From assembly GCF_027942295.1 (NCBI RefSeq), contig NZ_CP101416.1, forward strand, positions 1,240,001 to 1,304,000: a stretch of DNA of 64,000 nucleotides, written 5' to 3'. The notes beneath the pieces are model-generated. The model saw nothing but the letters and a program-made list of their open reading frames with translations. It was not told the DNA's origin and did no database searches. The DNA is from Pseudanabaena sp. Chao 1811. Its GTDB lineage: Bacteria > Cyanobacteriota > Cyanobacteriia > Pseudanabaenales > Pseudanabaenaceae. A program made the position numbers and the translations under genes. Within the stretch, counting starts at the first letter, position 1; the number at the start of each line of letters is the position of its first letter. Positions 36,298 to 44,809 of the stretch are shown here, piece by piece.

Positions 36298-37188
36298 ATG
36301 ATTACACCAATGATGTTGACAAAGATGGCAACTCAGCACCCAAGGCGAAAGGCGATCGCTCTAAATGCAATTTGTCTTGGAGCAGTTTGTTTAACTTCTG
36401 TAGTAGGTTGTTTCGGCTTTGCACCTTCAGCTTTTGCTCAATACGGGTTGGGACTGCCAAAATCTGCAAGTGCAGGTGGGGCAACTAGAACTACGAATAT
36501 TCAGATTCTATCGGTTATCCTTCTTGTGCCAATGGATGGGGCAAAAACTCTAGCTAGTAGACCGACATTTCTTTGGTACATTAACTTGCCAGAAGAACCT
36601 AATAAGCCCACATCAAATAGGTTCTCAAATGTCAGTGACAAGAAAAACTCCATCAAGGTAACTTTCTTTTTGCGTGACGGGAATGAAACAAAATCGGTCA
36701 GAATCTTTGAAGCTGAAGGTAAAGCCGAGAAATCAGGGCTTTACAGATTTACATTGCCAGAAGTTGCACCTGAATTAGTTACAGGAAAAATACAACGTTG
36801 GCAGGTTCGTTGTGAAATGAACGGGATTCAAACTGACGTTTATGCCCCCATTCGACGGGATGTAGATCCTGCTGTTATAACAGCGATCGCTTCTAGCAAC
36901 AACGATTTAGAGAAAGCAAGAATCTACGCCAAAAATACTTACTGGTATGATGCGCTCAATGCTTACACAAGCTGGCTATCTCAAAATCCTAAGGACAATG
37001 TAGCTAGTACTGAGCGCAATGAGTTATTAAAGGTCGGTTTGAAAAACCATTTCGCCTTTATAGTCAAATCAGAAGATGACAATAACACAACTGAAGAATT
37101 CAACTCAGCCAAATTTGCCAACTTTTTGTCAAAACTAGATGAGAACAAAAATGTCATATCTATCGAGCTAAAACCCAAAAAAAAGTAA
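36298..37188 (+). CDS. Exported DUF928 protein
   Basis: The 296-residue protein has a signal peptide (about 1-47, ending PSAFA) and a DUF928 domain: ILLVPMDGAKTLASRPTFLW, a beta-sandwich-like middle (TFFLRDGNE, GLYRFTLPE) and a helical end (NDLEKARIYAKNTYWYDALN) with ISIELK at the tail. The family is cyanobacterial, extracytoplasmic and without known activity; members often accompany CHASE2 or filamentous haemagglutinin-type genes, but none is present here. Three possible starts (Met1, Met5, Met6) exist. Confidence 0.85.
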   Translation: MITPMMLTKMATQHPRRKAIALNAICLGAVCLTSVVGCFGFAPSAFAQYGLGLPKSASAGGATRTTNIQILSVILLVPMDGAKTLASRPTFLWYINLPEEPNKPTSNRFSNVSDKKNSIKVTFFLRDGNETKSVRIFEAEGKAEKSGLYRFTLPEVAPELVTGKIQRWQVRCEMNGIQTDVYAPIRRDVDPAVITAIASSNNDLEKARIYAKNTYWYDALNAYTSWLSQNPKDNVASTERNELLKVGLKNHFAFIVKSEDDNNTTEEFNSAKFANFLSKLDENKNVISIELKPKKK

Positions 37189-37203
37189 GAGGGGATGTTT
37201 ACT

Positions 37204-37244
37204 AGCAGTTTGTATTTTGGGCAGTCCCCAAAATACAAACTGCT
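37204..37244 (+). terminator. DUF928 gene terminator-like hairpin
   Basis: AGCAGTTTGTATTTTGGG and its perfect complement (18 bp) are separated by CAGTC, fifteen bases after the stop. The tail AAAAGTTTC is weak. Confidence 0.6.
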
Positions 37245-37334
37245 AAAAGTTTCATATCTACAGAGCGAGTCAAAATGATATGATGTGCCAAAAGTCTCGA
37301 TATTTAAGGTTGTTGAGATCGTTAAGGCAAAGCT

Positions 37335-37649
37335 ATGGCAGATAACTCAGGTAATTTTTGGGGAGGTTTTCTCTTCGGTGCTGCTATTGGCGGCGTAGTT
37401 GGCGCATTAGTGGCTATTAAGCTCACTGAGCCAGAAGATGAGAACATGGATCTCCAGTCCGAAGGCGATCTAATCCTTGATAAGCCTCAGACCTCTAATG
37501 AATTTGCGCGGCGTAATCTCGAAAAGAAAATTGCTCAGCTCAACGCAGCGATCGACTCAGTAAGCCAAGAATTAGCGATGACTGAAGGCAAAAATGGGCG
37601 GAAGCAAACCGTTGAATCATTGCGTGATTTGAATGTTGACGATAAATGA
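37335..37649 (+). CDS. YtxH-like small membrane protein
   Basis: The 104-residue protein has one glycine-rich N-terminal TM segment (GNFWGGFLFGAAIGGVVGAL) followed by a cytoplasmic acidic part and a helix likely to coil (RRNLEKKIAQLNAAIDSVSQ). This is the layout of YtxH/gas-vesicle-like stress-associated proteins. The function is unknown. It precedes the YggT gene on the same strand with a terminator between. Confidence 0.65.
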   Translation: MADNSGNFWGGFLFGAAIGGVVGALVAIKLTEPEDENMDLQSEGDLILDKPQTSNEFARRNLEKKIAQLNAAIDSVSQELAMTEGKNGRKQTVESLRDLNVDDK

Positions 37650-37667
37650 TGGTAAATAAGGTGTGAC

Positions 37668-37698
37668 AGGTTAAATTTACCTTAGGTAAATTTAACCT
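37668..37698 (+). terminator. Terminator of YtxH-like gene
   Basis: AGGTTAAATTTACC and GGTAAATTTAACCT pair over about 14 bp, followed by CTCTTTTTA on the plus strand. Confidence 0.75.
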
Positions 37699-37769
37699 CT
37701 CTTTTTACTGGATTCATTAGAATGATGGTAGCTATTTTCTTTAATTGTTCCCCAACCTAACCAACCTCT

Positions 37770-38048
37770 ATGGCATCTCTTATTATTGTTGATACAGTCG
37801 GTAAGTTTCTCCAAATCTATTCGATTCTCCTCATCATTCGTATTCTATTGACTTGGTTTCCGACCGTTGACTGGTATAAGCAACCTTTTGCCACCCTTAG
37901 CCAAGTTACAGATCCCTATTTGAATTTATTTCGGTCAATTATTCCTCCTTTAGGTGGCATGGACTTTTCACCAATCCTTGCATTTCTAGCACTTAACCTG
38001 ATGCAAAATGCTCTTGGTCTGATTGCCAGAAACGCAATGGGCTTTTAA
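37770..38048 (+). CDS. YggT family membrane protein (Ycf19 type)
   Basis: The 92-residue protein has two hydrophobic segments (FLQIYSILLIIRILLTWFP and FSPILAFLALNLMQNALGLI) around the family motif TDPYLNLFRSIIPPLGGMDFSPI. YggT/Ycf19 proteins are conserved in cyanobacteria and plastids and are linked to nucleoid, thylakoid or cytochrome-related assembly. It lies 51 bases before fabI and may be co-transcribed. Confidence 0.88.
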   Translation: MASLIIVDTVGKFLQIYSILLIIRILLTWFPTVDWYKQPFATLSQVTDPYLNLFRSIIPPLGGMDFSPILAFLALNLMQNALGLIARNAMGF

Positions 38049-38099
38049 GGTAAGCTTGAATTAAAGCTTATTTACGCTGGTTCACGTTAGGAAATATAC

Positions 38100-38885
38100 A
38101 TGACGGGTTTGTTAAATTTGAGCGGGAAAACTGCTCTTGTGACTGGGATTGCCAACAATCGGTCGATCGCTTGGGGCATTGCTCAGAAGTTACATCAGGC
38201 TGGTGCAAGTCTAGGGATAACTTATTTGCCAGACGATCGCGATCGCAACAAAAGTAAAGTTGCAGAGTTGACCGATCCTTTAACCCCAGACTTTTTATTG
38301 CCTTGCAACGTACAGGATGATGCACAGGTTGATTCTCTCTTTGCTTCGGTGGCAGAGAAATGGGAAAAGATCGATATTTTGGTGCATTGTCTCGCCTTTG
38401 CGAACAAAGAAGACTTGTCTGGCAATTTTACAGATATTTCCCGCGCAGGTTTTCAGCTAGCTATGGATGTGAGTGCGTACTCATTGATCCATCTATGTCG
38501 TGCTGCAAAGCCCCTCATGAAAGATGGTGGTAGTGTGATTACCCTCACCTACATTGGTGGCGCAAAGGTAGTACCTAATTACAACGTCATGGGCGCAGCT
38601 AAGGCGGCTTTAGAAATGAATGTTCGTTACTTAGCGTCCGATATGGGACCAGACAATATCCGCGTTAATGCCATTTCCGCAGGTCCAATCAGAACTCTAG
38701 CTTCGGCAGCGATCGGCGACTTCCACAAAATGTTGCACCATTACGAGGAAACTGCACCGTTGCGTCGCTTAGTGACACCTGAAGATGTTGGTAATGTGGC
38801 AACTTTCTTGGGTAGCGATCTCTCTAGTGCCGTAACTGGGCAAATTATTTATGTAGATTCTGGCTACGAAGTCATGGGTGCTTAG
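38100..38885 (+). CDS. fabI: Enoyl-[acyl-carrier-protein] reductase [NADH] FabI
   Basis: FabI performs the last reduction of each fatty acid elongation cycle, trans-2-enoyl-ACP to acyl-ACP with NADH. The 261-residue short-chain reductase has the FabI-type cofactor motif GIANNRSIAWG, HCLAFANK, and the active-site pair Y161 and K168 spaced by six residues (NYNVMGAAKAALE), followed by NAISAGPIRTLA. The triclosan-binding region is of the standard kind. This gene would normally be essential. Confidence 0.96.
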   Translation: MTGLLNLSGKTALVTGIANNRSIAWGIAQKLHQAGASLGITYLPDDRDRNKSKVAELTDPLTPDFLLPCNVQDDAQVDSLFASVAEKWEKIDILVHCLAFANKEDLSGNFTDISRAGFQLAMDVSAYSLIHLCRAAKPLMKDGGSVITLTYIGGAKVVPNYNVMGAAKAALEMNVRYLASDMGPDNIRVNAISAGPIRTLASAAIGDFHKMLHHYEETAPLRRLVTPEDVGNVATFLGSDLSSAVTGQIIYVDSGYEVMGA

Positions 38886-38927
38886 TTGTTGCAACTAGCC
38901 ATCCTCATATCTACCTTGGATTTGTAG

Positions 38928-38946
38928 TGCAGGCATCTTGCCTGCA
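38928..38946 (+). repeat. Short hairpin after fabI
   Basis: TGCAGGCA and TGCCTGCA pair around TCT, and a related word (CAGGCAAAAATGCCTG) follows at about 38963-38978. This is the common cyanobacterial TGCAGGCATCTTGCCTGCA-type repeat and may act as a terminator. Confidence 0.45.
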
Positions 38947-39018
38947 TCGCTTTTAAGAGTTTCAGGCAAAAATGCCTGTGTTTAGGTTTTTACAAGATTC
39001 AATCTTAAAAAAATTCCC

Positions 39019-39702
39019 ATGCAAACGGATATCTTCAAAGAGCTATTTCCACTATTTGATGCAGCTAGTGTCGAGACTTTGGAATGGCTCCTCGCTGAAG
39101 CAGTAGAACGAGATTATCCTGCGGGGCGGGCAGTGCTTATGGAGGATGCTTGGGGCAATGCTGTCTATTTCATTCTCTCTGGTTGGCTAAAAGTCAGATT
39201 TTTGAGAAGTCAGGATGCAACAACTCTAGCAGTATTAGCTCATGGCGACTTCTTTGGGGAAATGGCAATTCTTGATGAGTCTCCTCGCTCAACGGATGTG
39301 GTCGCTTTTACGCCAGTGCGTGTTTTGACTATTCCCGCCCAAAAGTTTATTCAGTTTTTGTTTAAAGATCCGCAACTGCATCATCGGATGTTGCAGTTAA
39401 TGGTGCGACGGTTACGCAAAACTAATCAGCGCATCCAGTTACGCCAGCAAGTACCTGCGGTGAGGATTGCCACGATTTTGACTGGTTTAGCCGATACCTA
39501 TGGAAGTAGGACTGATTTAGGGGTGGATATCTTCAATTTGCCTATCCAAGATATTGCCGATCTGTCAGAGGTAAATCCTGAAGATACTAATAAGGTTTTA
39601 GAAAAGATTAAAGACAAGGGTTGGATTGCGATCGATCCTAAGCGGCAAGTGATGACAATTACCAACGAAAAACAAATGGCTCAGCTAGCTACATTTCGCT
39701 AA
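39019..39702 (+). CDS. Crp/Fnr family transcriptional regulator
   Basis: The 227-residue regulator has an N-terminal cyclic-nucleotide-binding fold (about 15-125) with the phosphate-binding loop HGDFFGEMAILDESPRST, whose GE, R and S/T fit ligand contact in cAMP-binding members. A long dimer helix follows, then a winged HTH (about 150-215, IQDIADLSEVNPEDTNKVLE). It has no Fe-S cysteines as in Fnr. It resembles SyCRP1-type proteins, but I cannot tell whether cAMP is the ligand. It is transcribed alone downstream of fabI. Confidence 0.85.
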   Translation: MQTDIFKELFPLFDAASVETLEWLLAEAVERDYPAGRAVLMEDAWGNAVYFILSGWLKVRFLRSQDATTLAVLAHGDFFGEMAILDESPRSTDVVAFTPVRVLTIPAQKFIQFLFKDPQLHHRMLQLMVRRLRKTNQRIQLRQQVPAVRIATILTGLADTYGSRTDLGVDIFNLPIQDIADLSEVNPEDTNKVLEKIKDKGWIAIDPKRQVMTITNEKQMAQLATFR

Positions 39703-39719
39703 AAGCCCCTAAAAAAATC

Positions 39720-39829
39720 GTTTCGGTTTAAGCTGACAAATTTTAAAAGCCCAAGACTTTTACTCTTGGGTTTTGAGAGAGGGTTTGCTACGCAAACCCT
39801 CTCTCAAAATTAACCCGAGCTCGTGTTAA
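39720..39829 (+). repeat. Composite MITE-like repeat, copy 2
   Basis: It begins TTTCGGTTTAAGCTGACA and ends TTAACCCGAGCTCGTG, giving inverted GGTTAA/TTAACC ends. Inside are hairpins around AAGCCCAAGA and the perfect 18-bp TTTTGAGAGAGGGTTTGC stem (39771-39809). The whole matches copies at 14586-14729 and 61133-61262. Confidence 0.7.
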
Positions 39830-39831
39830 AA

Positions 39832-39863
39832 AGAACAAGGGGGGCTTTAGCCCCCCTTGTTCT
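39832..39863 (-). terminator. Terminator of MDR oxidoreductase gene
   Basis: AGAACAAGGGGGGCT and AGCCCCCCTTGTTCT form a perfect 15-bp stem with a two-base loop and overlap the stop codon of the minus-strand gene. Confidence 0.75.
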
Positions 39864-40863
39864 AAATTGCTAAAACTAGTTTGCCTGTCATTGAGCCTGT
39901 TTCTAATAATTGATGAGCCTTGGCAGCATCAGCTAGCTGAAATACTTCACTTACATGGATTTTGAGTTTACCTGAGTTAAATAACTTTGCGCCTTCGGCA
40001 AGAATATGAGCTTGTTTAATTTGCAGATCGCCACGCCCTAATAGCATCGGGGTGAGCATTAGCTCGAAACTAAAGCGGAGATTGCGAGTACGGGCAACTT
40101 TCCAGCTTATATCGGCAGGTGGTTCCAGAATGGTGATCAGATCGCCATAGACCTGCACCGCAGGAAAAGTTTGCTCGATTAATTTGCCACCGACAGTATC
40201 AAAGGCAATGCTGACACCTTCGCCATTTGTCCATGCGATCGCGGCTTCAACAAAATCAGTTTGTTTATAGGCGATCGCTAAATCTGCACCTATCCCTCTC
40301 ACAAACCTTGCTTTAGCTTCAGAGCCAATCGTGGTCGCGACCTTAGCTCCTTTGAGCTTAGCTAGTTGGATCGCAACATGCCCCACACCACCTGCTCCTG
40401 CATGGATCAGGACATGGGGACTTGTTGATGCGTCGAGTCTACCGCGATCATATAGAGCTTCCCATGCGGTGAGCAAAACTAGTGGGGCAGCCGCAGCTTC
40501 TTCAAAACTGAGGGATTTAGGCTTATGGGCGGCGAATTTTTCATCAATAGTAGTTAATTCTGTGTAATTCCCTTGGTGTGATCCTAAGCCACCATTACAG
40601 AAGTACACTTCATCACCAACTTTAAATTTAGTAACATCTGCACCGATCGCTTCGACAATTCCTGCCCCATCACAGCCAAGAATTGATGGCAAGCGATCGG
40701 GCTGAAATGTGCCACGACTACGCAGTTTGGTATCAATGGGGTTAATACCTGCGGCTTTGAGACGCACCAGAATCTCAGTAGACGATTGAATCGTGGGTTC
40801 ATTTACATCAGCAAGTTGCAACACATTGGGCGCACCTGCTGCGGTCATCAAAATGGCTTTCAT
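39862..40863 (-). CDS. MDR-family NADPH:quinone reductase / alcohol dehydrogenase-like protein
   Basis: The 333-residue medium-chain dehydrogenase has a GroES-like domain (about 1-120, LKAAGINPIDTKLRSRG, LGCDGAGIVEAIG) and a Rossmann domain with the NADPH loop HAGAGGVGHVAIQLAKLKG. It has no catalytic or structural zinc cysteines, so it fits the zeta-crystallin quinone or enone reductase branch. The substrate is unknown. It is a single gene with its own terminator. Confidence 0.85.
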   Translation of the reverse strand: MKAILMTAAGAPNVLQLADVNEPTIQSSTEILVRLKAAGINPIDTKLRSRGTFQPDRLPSILGCDGAGIVEAIGADVTKFKVGDEVYFCNGGLGSHQGNYTELTTIDEKFAAHKPKSLSFEEAAAAPLVLLTAWEALYDRGRLDASTSPHVLIHAGAGGVGHVAIQLAKLKGAKVATTIGSEAKARFVRGIGADLAIAYKQTDFVEAAIAWTNGEGVSIAFDTVGGKLIEQTFPAVQVYGDLITILEPPADISWKVARTRNLRFSFELMLTPMLLGRGDLQIKQAHILAEGAKLFNSGKLKIHVSEVFQLADAAKAHQLLETGSMTGKLVLAI

Positions 40864-40887
40864 TGCTATTTACGGGGTAATTTTATA

Positions 40888-40932
40888 GTTCTATTCAAAT
40901 AGTCTGCGCGAAGCGCAGACTATTTGATAGAA
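40888..40932. repeat. 22-bp hairpin (one mismatch) between minus-strand genes
   Basis: The arms starting GTTCTATTCAAATAGTCTGC pair with one mismatch around GAA (apex CTGCGCGAAGCGCAG). It lies after the gene at 40982 and before the start at 40863 and could end the former. Confidence 0.6.
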
Positions 40933-40981
40933 CTATCGTTAATTTTTAGAATGTATTGTCAGAAAGATGATTAAAAGGCGA

Positions 40982-41560
40982 TTAATTGTTAGGTTTAGCA
41001 CTAGGTGAAGGTGGTTGACGTATAGCATTAGTATTGTTATCCCCTGTGCGAGGGGCGCTCTGAACTGCGCGGGTTTGCCAATCTCCAAAGAAGCGATTCA
41101 TCGCAGTAAAACCTAGGACTGCCGCCCCACTCATAATTATTAACAAAACAATGATGGTTGTCCAAGTCTCGACCATTTCGGAGATGCCATAGCGAGTGCG
41201 ATAGGGATCGATCTTGCACTGATTGTCGCGATCGCGGGCAATGATGGGGCGACGAAACCGTAAGCGATGATCATCTAGCTTTTCTAATAAAATCCAGCCT
41301 GCCTGAGCTTCTTCAGCACAAACTCGATTCAATACTTTACGACTGCGGAAACCACCGCTACTAGTACGCAAGATTTTAAATTCCCAGCCCTTAGGCTGAT
41401 CGCTAGACGTATTGGACTCATAGCGAGTGAGGTTTTCTTCTTCCACTTCTTCCCGCCGCTTATTACCTTGTTTTGCTCGAAATATTCTGTCGATAATCAC
41501 AGCCTGAATCCCAACATCGAGAATTATAGTACTTATGATGATTGCGTTTACGGTCAGCAT
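40982..41560 (-). CDS. Membrane protein with DUF4177-like segment, unknown function
   Basis: The 192-residue protein has an N-terminal TM segment (MLTVNAIIISTIILDVGIQA), a soluble basic domain (about 55-105, WEFKILRTSSGGF and LNRVCAEEAQAGWILLEKLD) that resembles the small DUF4177 fold, a second TM (TWTTIIVLLIIMSGAAVLGF) and a Pro/Asn-rich C-terminal tail. Both ends of the domain are thus membrane-tethered. No function is known to me. Confidence 0.65.
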   Translation of the reverse strand: MLTVNAIIISTIILDVGIQAVIIDRIFRAKQGNKRREEVEEENLTRYESNTSSDQPKGWEFKILRTSSGGFRSRKVLNRVCAEEAQAGWILLEKLDDHRLRFRRPIIARDRDNQCKIDPYRTRYGISEMVETWTTIIVLLIIMSGAAVLGFTAMNRFFGDWQTRAVQSAPRTGDNNTNAIRQPPSPSAKPNN

Positions 41561-41909
41561 ATATGCTTGACGAGTACTTGAGATGTCATGATTTTTATAG
41601 CTTAGGACTAGATATTACGAAACAGCCAATCCTAACCAGATGTTAATACTTTAGTGGGGATAGTGCTGATCATACTAAACGAATAATTAAAAAATATTTT
41701 TAAAAAATGTCTTTAAAACGTATCTTTACAAATAAGATTCATAGCGTTATTTCAGCTTTATAGTCTGCAAAAGTATACATGCAGATGGAGGCTATTGCAC
41801 TCAAGATATTGTCTGAAATCTCTCAAGATATTGACTGTATATTGTCAGCTTTGAAAACTACTATATGATAAATAAATAAAGATCAGCCATAAGCTTTTGA
41901 TAAACACCT
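41561..41909. other. Intergenic region before ssb
   Basis: The 349 A/T-rich bases between the divergent membrane protein gene and ssb contain no gene. Promoters for both must lie here, but I see no clear box. Confidence 0.5.
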
Positions 41910-42374
41910 ATGAATTCTATTGTCTTGATGGCAGAAGTGCTAACCGATCCCGAATTGCGCCGTACTCCCGATAACCAAAGTTCGATCGCTTCATTTCTTG
42001 TCCAGTTTGCAGGCGGACGTGCCGAAGAAGCCCCTTATCGTATCAAGGTCGTGGGCTGGAATAATTTGGCGGATGAAATTATGGAGAAATATCATAAAGG
42101 AGATCAAGTGGTAGTAGAAGGTCGTCTCCGCCTTGATACTGTTGATCGCGGTACTTACAAAGAAAAACGTACTGAATTGGTTGCTCAACGAGTTCATAGC
42201 TTTGGATCTGGCAGCACAGCAAGTATAACTGCTACACCAACTGCTGCACCTACACGTAGTCCTAGAGCAAATCCATCTACTGCGCCCAGTAATGCTGCTG
42301 TACCGACATCAAGCTATGTACCTGTAGCATCTCCCGCAACCAATGCTCCTGACTATGACGATATTCCGTTTTAA
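41910..42374 (+). CDS. ssb: Single-stranded DNA-binding protein
   Basis: SSB coats single-stranded DNA in replication, repair and recombination. The 154-residue protein has the OB fold (about 1-105: MNSIVLMAEVLTDPELRRTP, GDQVVVEGRLRLDT), a disordered Thr/Ala/Pro-rich linker and the acidic partner-binding tip YDDIPF at the C-terminus. The N-terminal residues diverge from the E. coli type but match the cyanobacterial SSB group. Confidence 0.92.
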   Translation: MNSIVLMAEVLTDPELRRTPDNQSSIASFLVQFAGGRAEEAPYRIKVVGWNNLADEIMEKYHKGDQVVVEGRLRLDTVDRGTYKEKRTELVAQRVHSFGSGSTASITATPTAAPTRSPRANPSTAPSNAAVPTSSYVPVASPATNAPDYDDIPF

Positions 42375-42409
42375 ATAAAATAACTGGTGTTACGTGGAAG
42401 GTTGTAAAG

Positions 42410-42508
42410 CCCTCACCCCTAGCCCCTCTCCCGCAGGAGAGGGGAACAAGAAAATAATATGGGTTTTACTCCCCTTCTCCTGCGGGAGAAGGGGTTGGGG
42501 GATGAGGG
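42410..42508. repeat. CCCTCACCCC palindromic repeat, copy 1
   Basis: The segment opens CCCTCACCCCTAGCCCCTCT and closes with the near complement (AGGGGTTGGGGGATGAGGG), with internal CTCCCGCAGGAGAG and CTCCTGCGGGAG palindromes. A second copy lies inside menE at 45669-45746. Confidence 0.7.
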
Positions 42509-42526
42509 TTCCACTTAACGCTTCTC

Positions 42527-42564
42527 AAATAAATAGGGGGTGCAAAAGCGCCCCCTATTTATTT
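42527..42564. terminator. Bidirectional terminator (ssb side and 105-residue protein gene)
   Basis: AAATAAATAGGGGG and CCCCCTATTTATTT pair perfectly over 14 bp around TGCAAAAGCG. It overlaps the stop at 42559 of the minus gene and lies after ssb on the plus strand. Confidence 0.7.
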
Positions 42565-42876
42565 AAGAGGCGTTATCCTCTCTAAAGCTTGTTCCGCAGA
42601 TAAAAGCCTTGAAATGCGTACCTGTGCGATCGCAACCTTACTGCCATCATTACTCACAATGAGATCGCGATTATTCGATAAATCTTCGGGGATCGCCTCT
42701 ACCGCTTGGATTGACTCTTCAACTTTATAAAGAACCATTTCCTCTCTATCGTCAACCAAATAAACCCCGATGGGAATTATGATCGGTCTCCGTCGCCAAG
42801 CCATTTCGTTCCATAAGCCTGAAACATCCCATACTCTCCGTACCCGCCAACCTTGAGCCAGAAAAAAGTACTTCAT
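42559..42876 (-). CDS. Conserved hypothetical protein, 105 residues
   Basis: The start is set at ATG 42876 (MKYFFLAQGWRVRRVWD); a longer open frame reaching 43053 would run through the tRNA-Thr gene and is rejected. The protein is a small soluble alpha/beta candidate with RRRPIIIPIGVYLVDDREEM and IAQVRISRLLSAEQALERI. It is rich in Arg and Trp near the N-terminus. I recognise no family. It lies just downstream of the tRNA. Confidence 0.6.
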   Translation of the reverse strand: MKYFFLAQGWRVRRVWDVSGLWNEMAWRRRPIIIPIGVYLVDDREEMVLYKVEESIQAVEAIPEDLSNNRDLIVSNDGSKVAIAQVRISRLLSAEQALERITPLK

Positions 42877-42890
42877 AATTAAGCCAGCTA

Positions 42891-42922
42891 TAGAATAATT
42901 GGCGCTTTGCGCCATTATTCTA
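42891..42922. repeat. Hairpin between tRNA-Thr and downstream gene
   Basis: TAGAATAATTGGCGC and GCGCCATTATTCTA pair with one bulge around TTT, ten bases past the tRNA 3' end. It may terminate the tRNA transcript, though no T-run follows. Confidence 0.5.
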
Positions 42923-42932
42923 ATGTTATAAG

Positions 42933-43004
42933 AGCCGATGATGAGATTTGAACTCACGGCCTGCTGATTACGAATCAGCTGCACTACCCCTGTGCTACAT
43001 CGGC
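42933..43004 (-). tRNA. tRNA-Thr (anticodon CGU)
   Basis: The 72-base cloverleaf folds fully. The acceptor stem GCCGATG pairs with CATCGGC, the D arm is GCAC-AGGGGTA-GTGC, and the anticodon arm GCTGA-TTCGTAA-TCAGC gives anticodon CGT for ACG codons. The T arm is GTGAG-TTCAAAT-CTCAT. CCA is not encoded. The discriminator base on the minus strand is T. Confidence 0.95.
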
Positions 43005-43082
43005 AAGTCAAACACAAATTTTTTGCGAAAGCTATTATAACATCATCGCACATTTTATAAAATCTAGAAAAACTTACAGACT

Positions 43083-44771
43083 ATGGGATTTGTCTTAGGT
43101 AAATTGGGACTAGGCTTTCGTCGTGTTGTTACCATCGGTTCCTTAAGTATGGGCATCGCGATCGCCTGTACTAATATCTTGGCGAAACCAGCCCATAGTG
43201 CTGAACAAATCCGCTTTTGGTATTCCCCTGCTGGCGAATTTACCATTTACATCAGCGATTTAGAGCAATTTGCTAAGCAAGGAAAATTGAGTAAGCGCTT
43301 AGAGTTCTATCTCGGACGCTTATCCTCGGAACAACAAAATCAACTGCGCGAAACCTTAGCAACTCGTTACAACATCAGTCATGTCACGGCTGCTCAGTTT
43401 GCCTATTCGCCTATTGGTGAGATCTTGATGCGGCGACTGGGTAGGATTTTGCAGATCACTCCCCAACACAATGGATTTTCGTCGCTACGAGCAGCTCTGA
43501 TTCTCTCGGCTCAAAGTGATGAAGGGCTAACTATTCTCAATGTCTTACAAAGATATCCCGTACCGATTATTTATCTAGATCTGCCGCGAGGTTTGCAAGC
43601 TTATGCAGAAGTTTCACAATTGCTCTACAAAAAGGAACAGGCGATCGCTGCCATCGAAAAACAAGCGATCGCCGAATCAAGCCTTAATCCCACTGAAAAC
43701 AAGTCTCTAGATATTGCTAAACCCGATCTGCGCGTGATGGGCAATGTACAATGGACAAAGGAGAAATTTACCTATTTACAACGCGATCGCAATGTCAGGA
43801 TTTCGGCAGAGCTATATTTACCCAAGGACTTAACCAAACCTGCGCCATTAATTGTGATCTCCCACGGACTTGCCTCTAATCCTGATACTTTTCAATATCT
43901 ATCTCAACATCTCGCTTCCTATGGATTTGCTGTCGCCGCACTAGAGCATCCGAAAACAGGTAGTCGTGACTTTGCGGCTTTTCTTTCTGGATTGAGTAAG
44001 TCTCCACAGTCTGAAGAAGCAATTCAACAACCTCTTGATGTGAAATATTTATTGGATGAGCTAGAACAGAAGGCTAAAACCGACCCAATCTGGCGCGATC
44101 GCTTGAATTTTGAACAGGTTGGTTTAATTGGACATTCCCTTGGCGGTTATACAGTTTTAGCTTTAAGCGGCGCTCAACTAAACTTCAATCAAATCAATCA
44201 AGAATGCAGTACCCCTGAACCAAATATCGCTTCATTTAATGTTGCCAAAATTTTGCAATGTCGCTTTAGTTCCTTAGATACCAATAATACTAATCTTAGC
44301 GATCGCCGTATCAAAGCAGTTTTAGCCTTAAATCCTCTTGGTGGCAGTACTTTATTAGGTAAAGAGGGAGTGCAAAATATTAAGATTCCCGTTGCCATTT
44401 TTGCTAGTGGTGATGATATCTTCACCCCTGCGGTTCCTGAACAGTTTTTCCCCTTTGTATGGCTCACGAATCCCCATAAATATTTAGTAACTTTCCCTAA
44501 AGGAACACATTTCTCCTTTTTAGAAAGAAGCGATCGCGGGGTGCTGATTGTGCCAGAAAGTGTAGTAGGTGAGAAGCCAGAATTTACTCATCCCCATACC
44601 AAAGCCTTAAGTCTTGCCTTTTTTCAAACCTATCTCAATCAGCGTCCCGAATTTACTAGTTATTTAACTAATAACTATGTACAAGCGATCGCCTCGCCAA
44701 GATTTCCTGCTTCGTTAACTACCAATTTTTCGGAATCACAACTCTTGCAATCCCTAGATTTAAAACCATAG
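43083..44771 (+). CDS. Exported alpha/beta hydrolase with DUF1400 domain
   Basis: The 562-residue protein has a signal sequence (about 1-40), a DUF1400 domain (AEQIRFWYSPAGEFTIYISD through about 150) and an alpha/beta hydrolase domain from about 225. LIVISHGLASNP gives the oxyanion region and IGHSLGGYTVL the nucleophile S352. The acid and the histidine lie further on (SGDDIFTPAVPE; GTHFSFLERSD). Cyanobacterial members are annotated as dienelactone-hydrolase or PAF-acetylhydrolase-like esterases; the real substrate is unknown. It diverges from the tRNA. Confidence 0.85.
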   Translation: MGFVLGKLGLGFRRVVTIGSLSMGIAIACTNILAKPAHSAEQIRFWYSPAGEFTIYISDLEQFAKQGKLSKRLEFYLGRLSSEQQNQLRETLATRYNISHVTAAQFAYSPIGEILMRRLGRILQITPQHNGFSSLRAALILSAQSDEGLTILNVLQRYPVPIIYLDLPRGLQAYAEVSQLLYKKEQAIAAIEKQAIAESSLNPTENKSLDIAKPDLRVMGNVQWTKEKFTYLQRDRNVRISAELYLPKDLTKPAPLIVISHGLASNPDTFQYLSQHLASYGFAVAALEHPKTGSRDFAAFLSGLSKSPQSEEAIQQPLDVKYLLDELEQKAKTDPIWRDRLNFEQVGLIGHSLGGYTVLALSGAQLNFNQINQECSTPEPNIASFNVAKILQCRFSSLDTNNTNLSDRRIKAVLALNPLGGSTLLGKEGVQNIKIPVAIFASGDDIFTPAVPEQFFPFVWLTNPHKYLVTFPKGTHFSFLERSDRGVLIVPESVVGEKPEFTHPHTKALSLAFFQTYLNQRPEFTSYLTNNYVQAIASPRFPASLTTNFSESQLLQSLDLKP

Positions 44772-44809
44772 ATTTAAAAGAATGGCGATGCTTTGTACCA
44801 TCTCCAATT

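Noticed and set aside
42559-43053. A 164-codon open frame on the minus strand as a full gene
   Set aside because: Its first 59 codons run through the tRNA-Thr gene (42933-43004). The gene is taken to start at ATG 42876.
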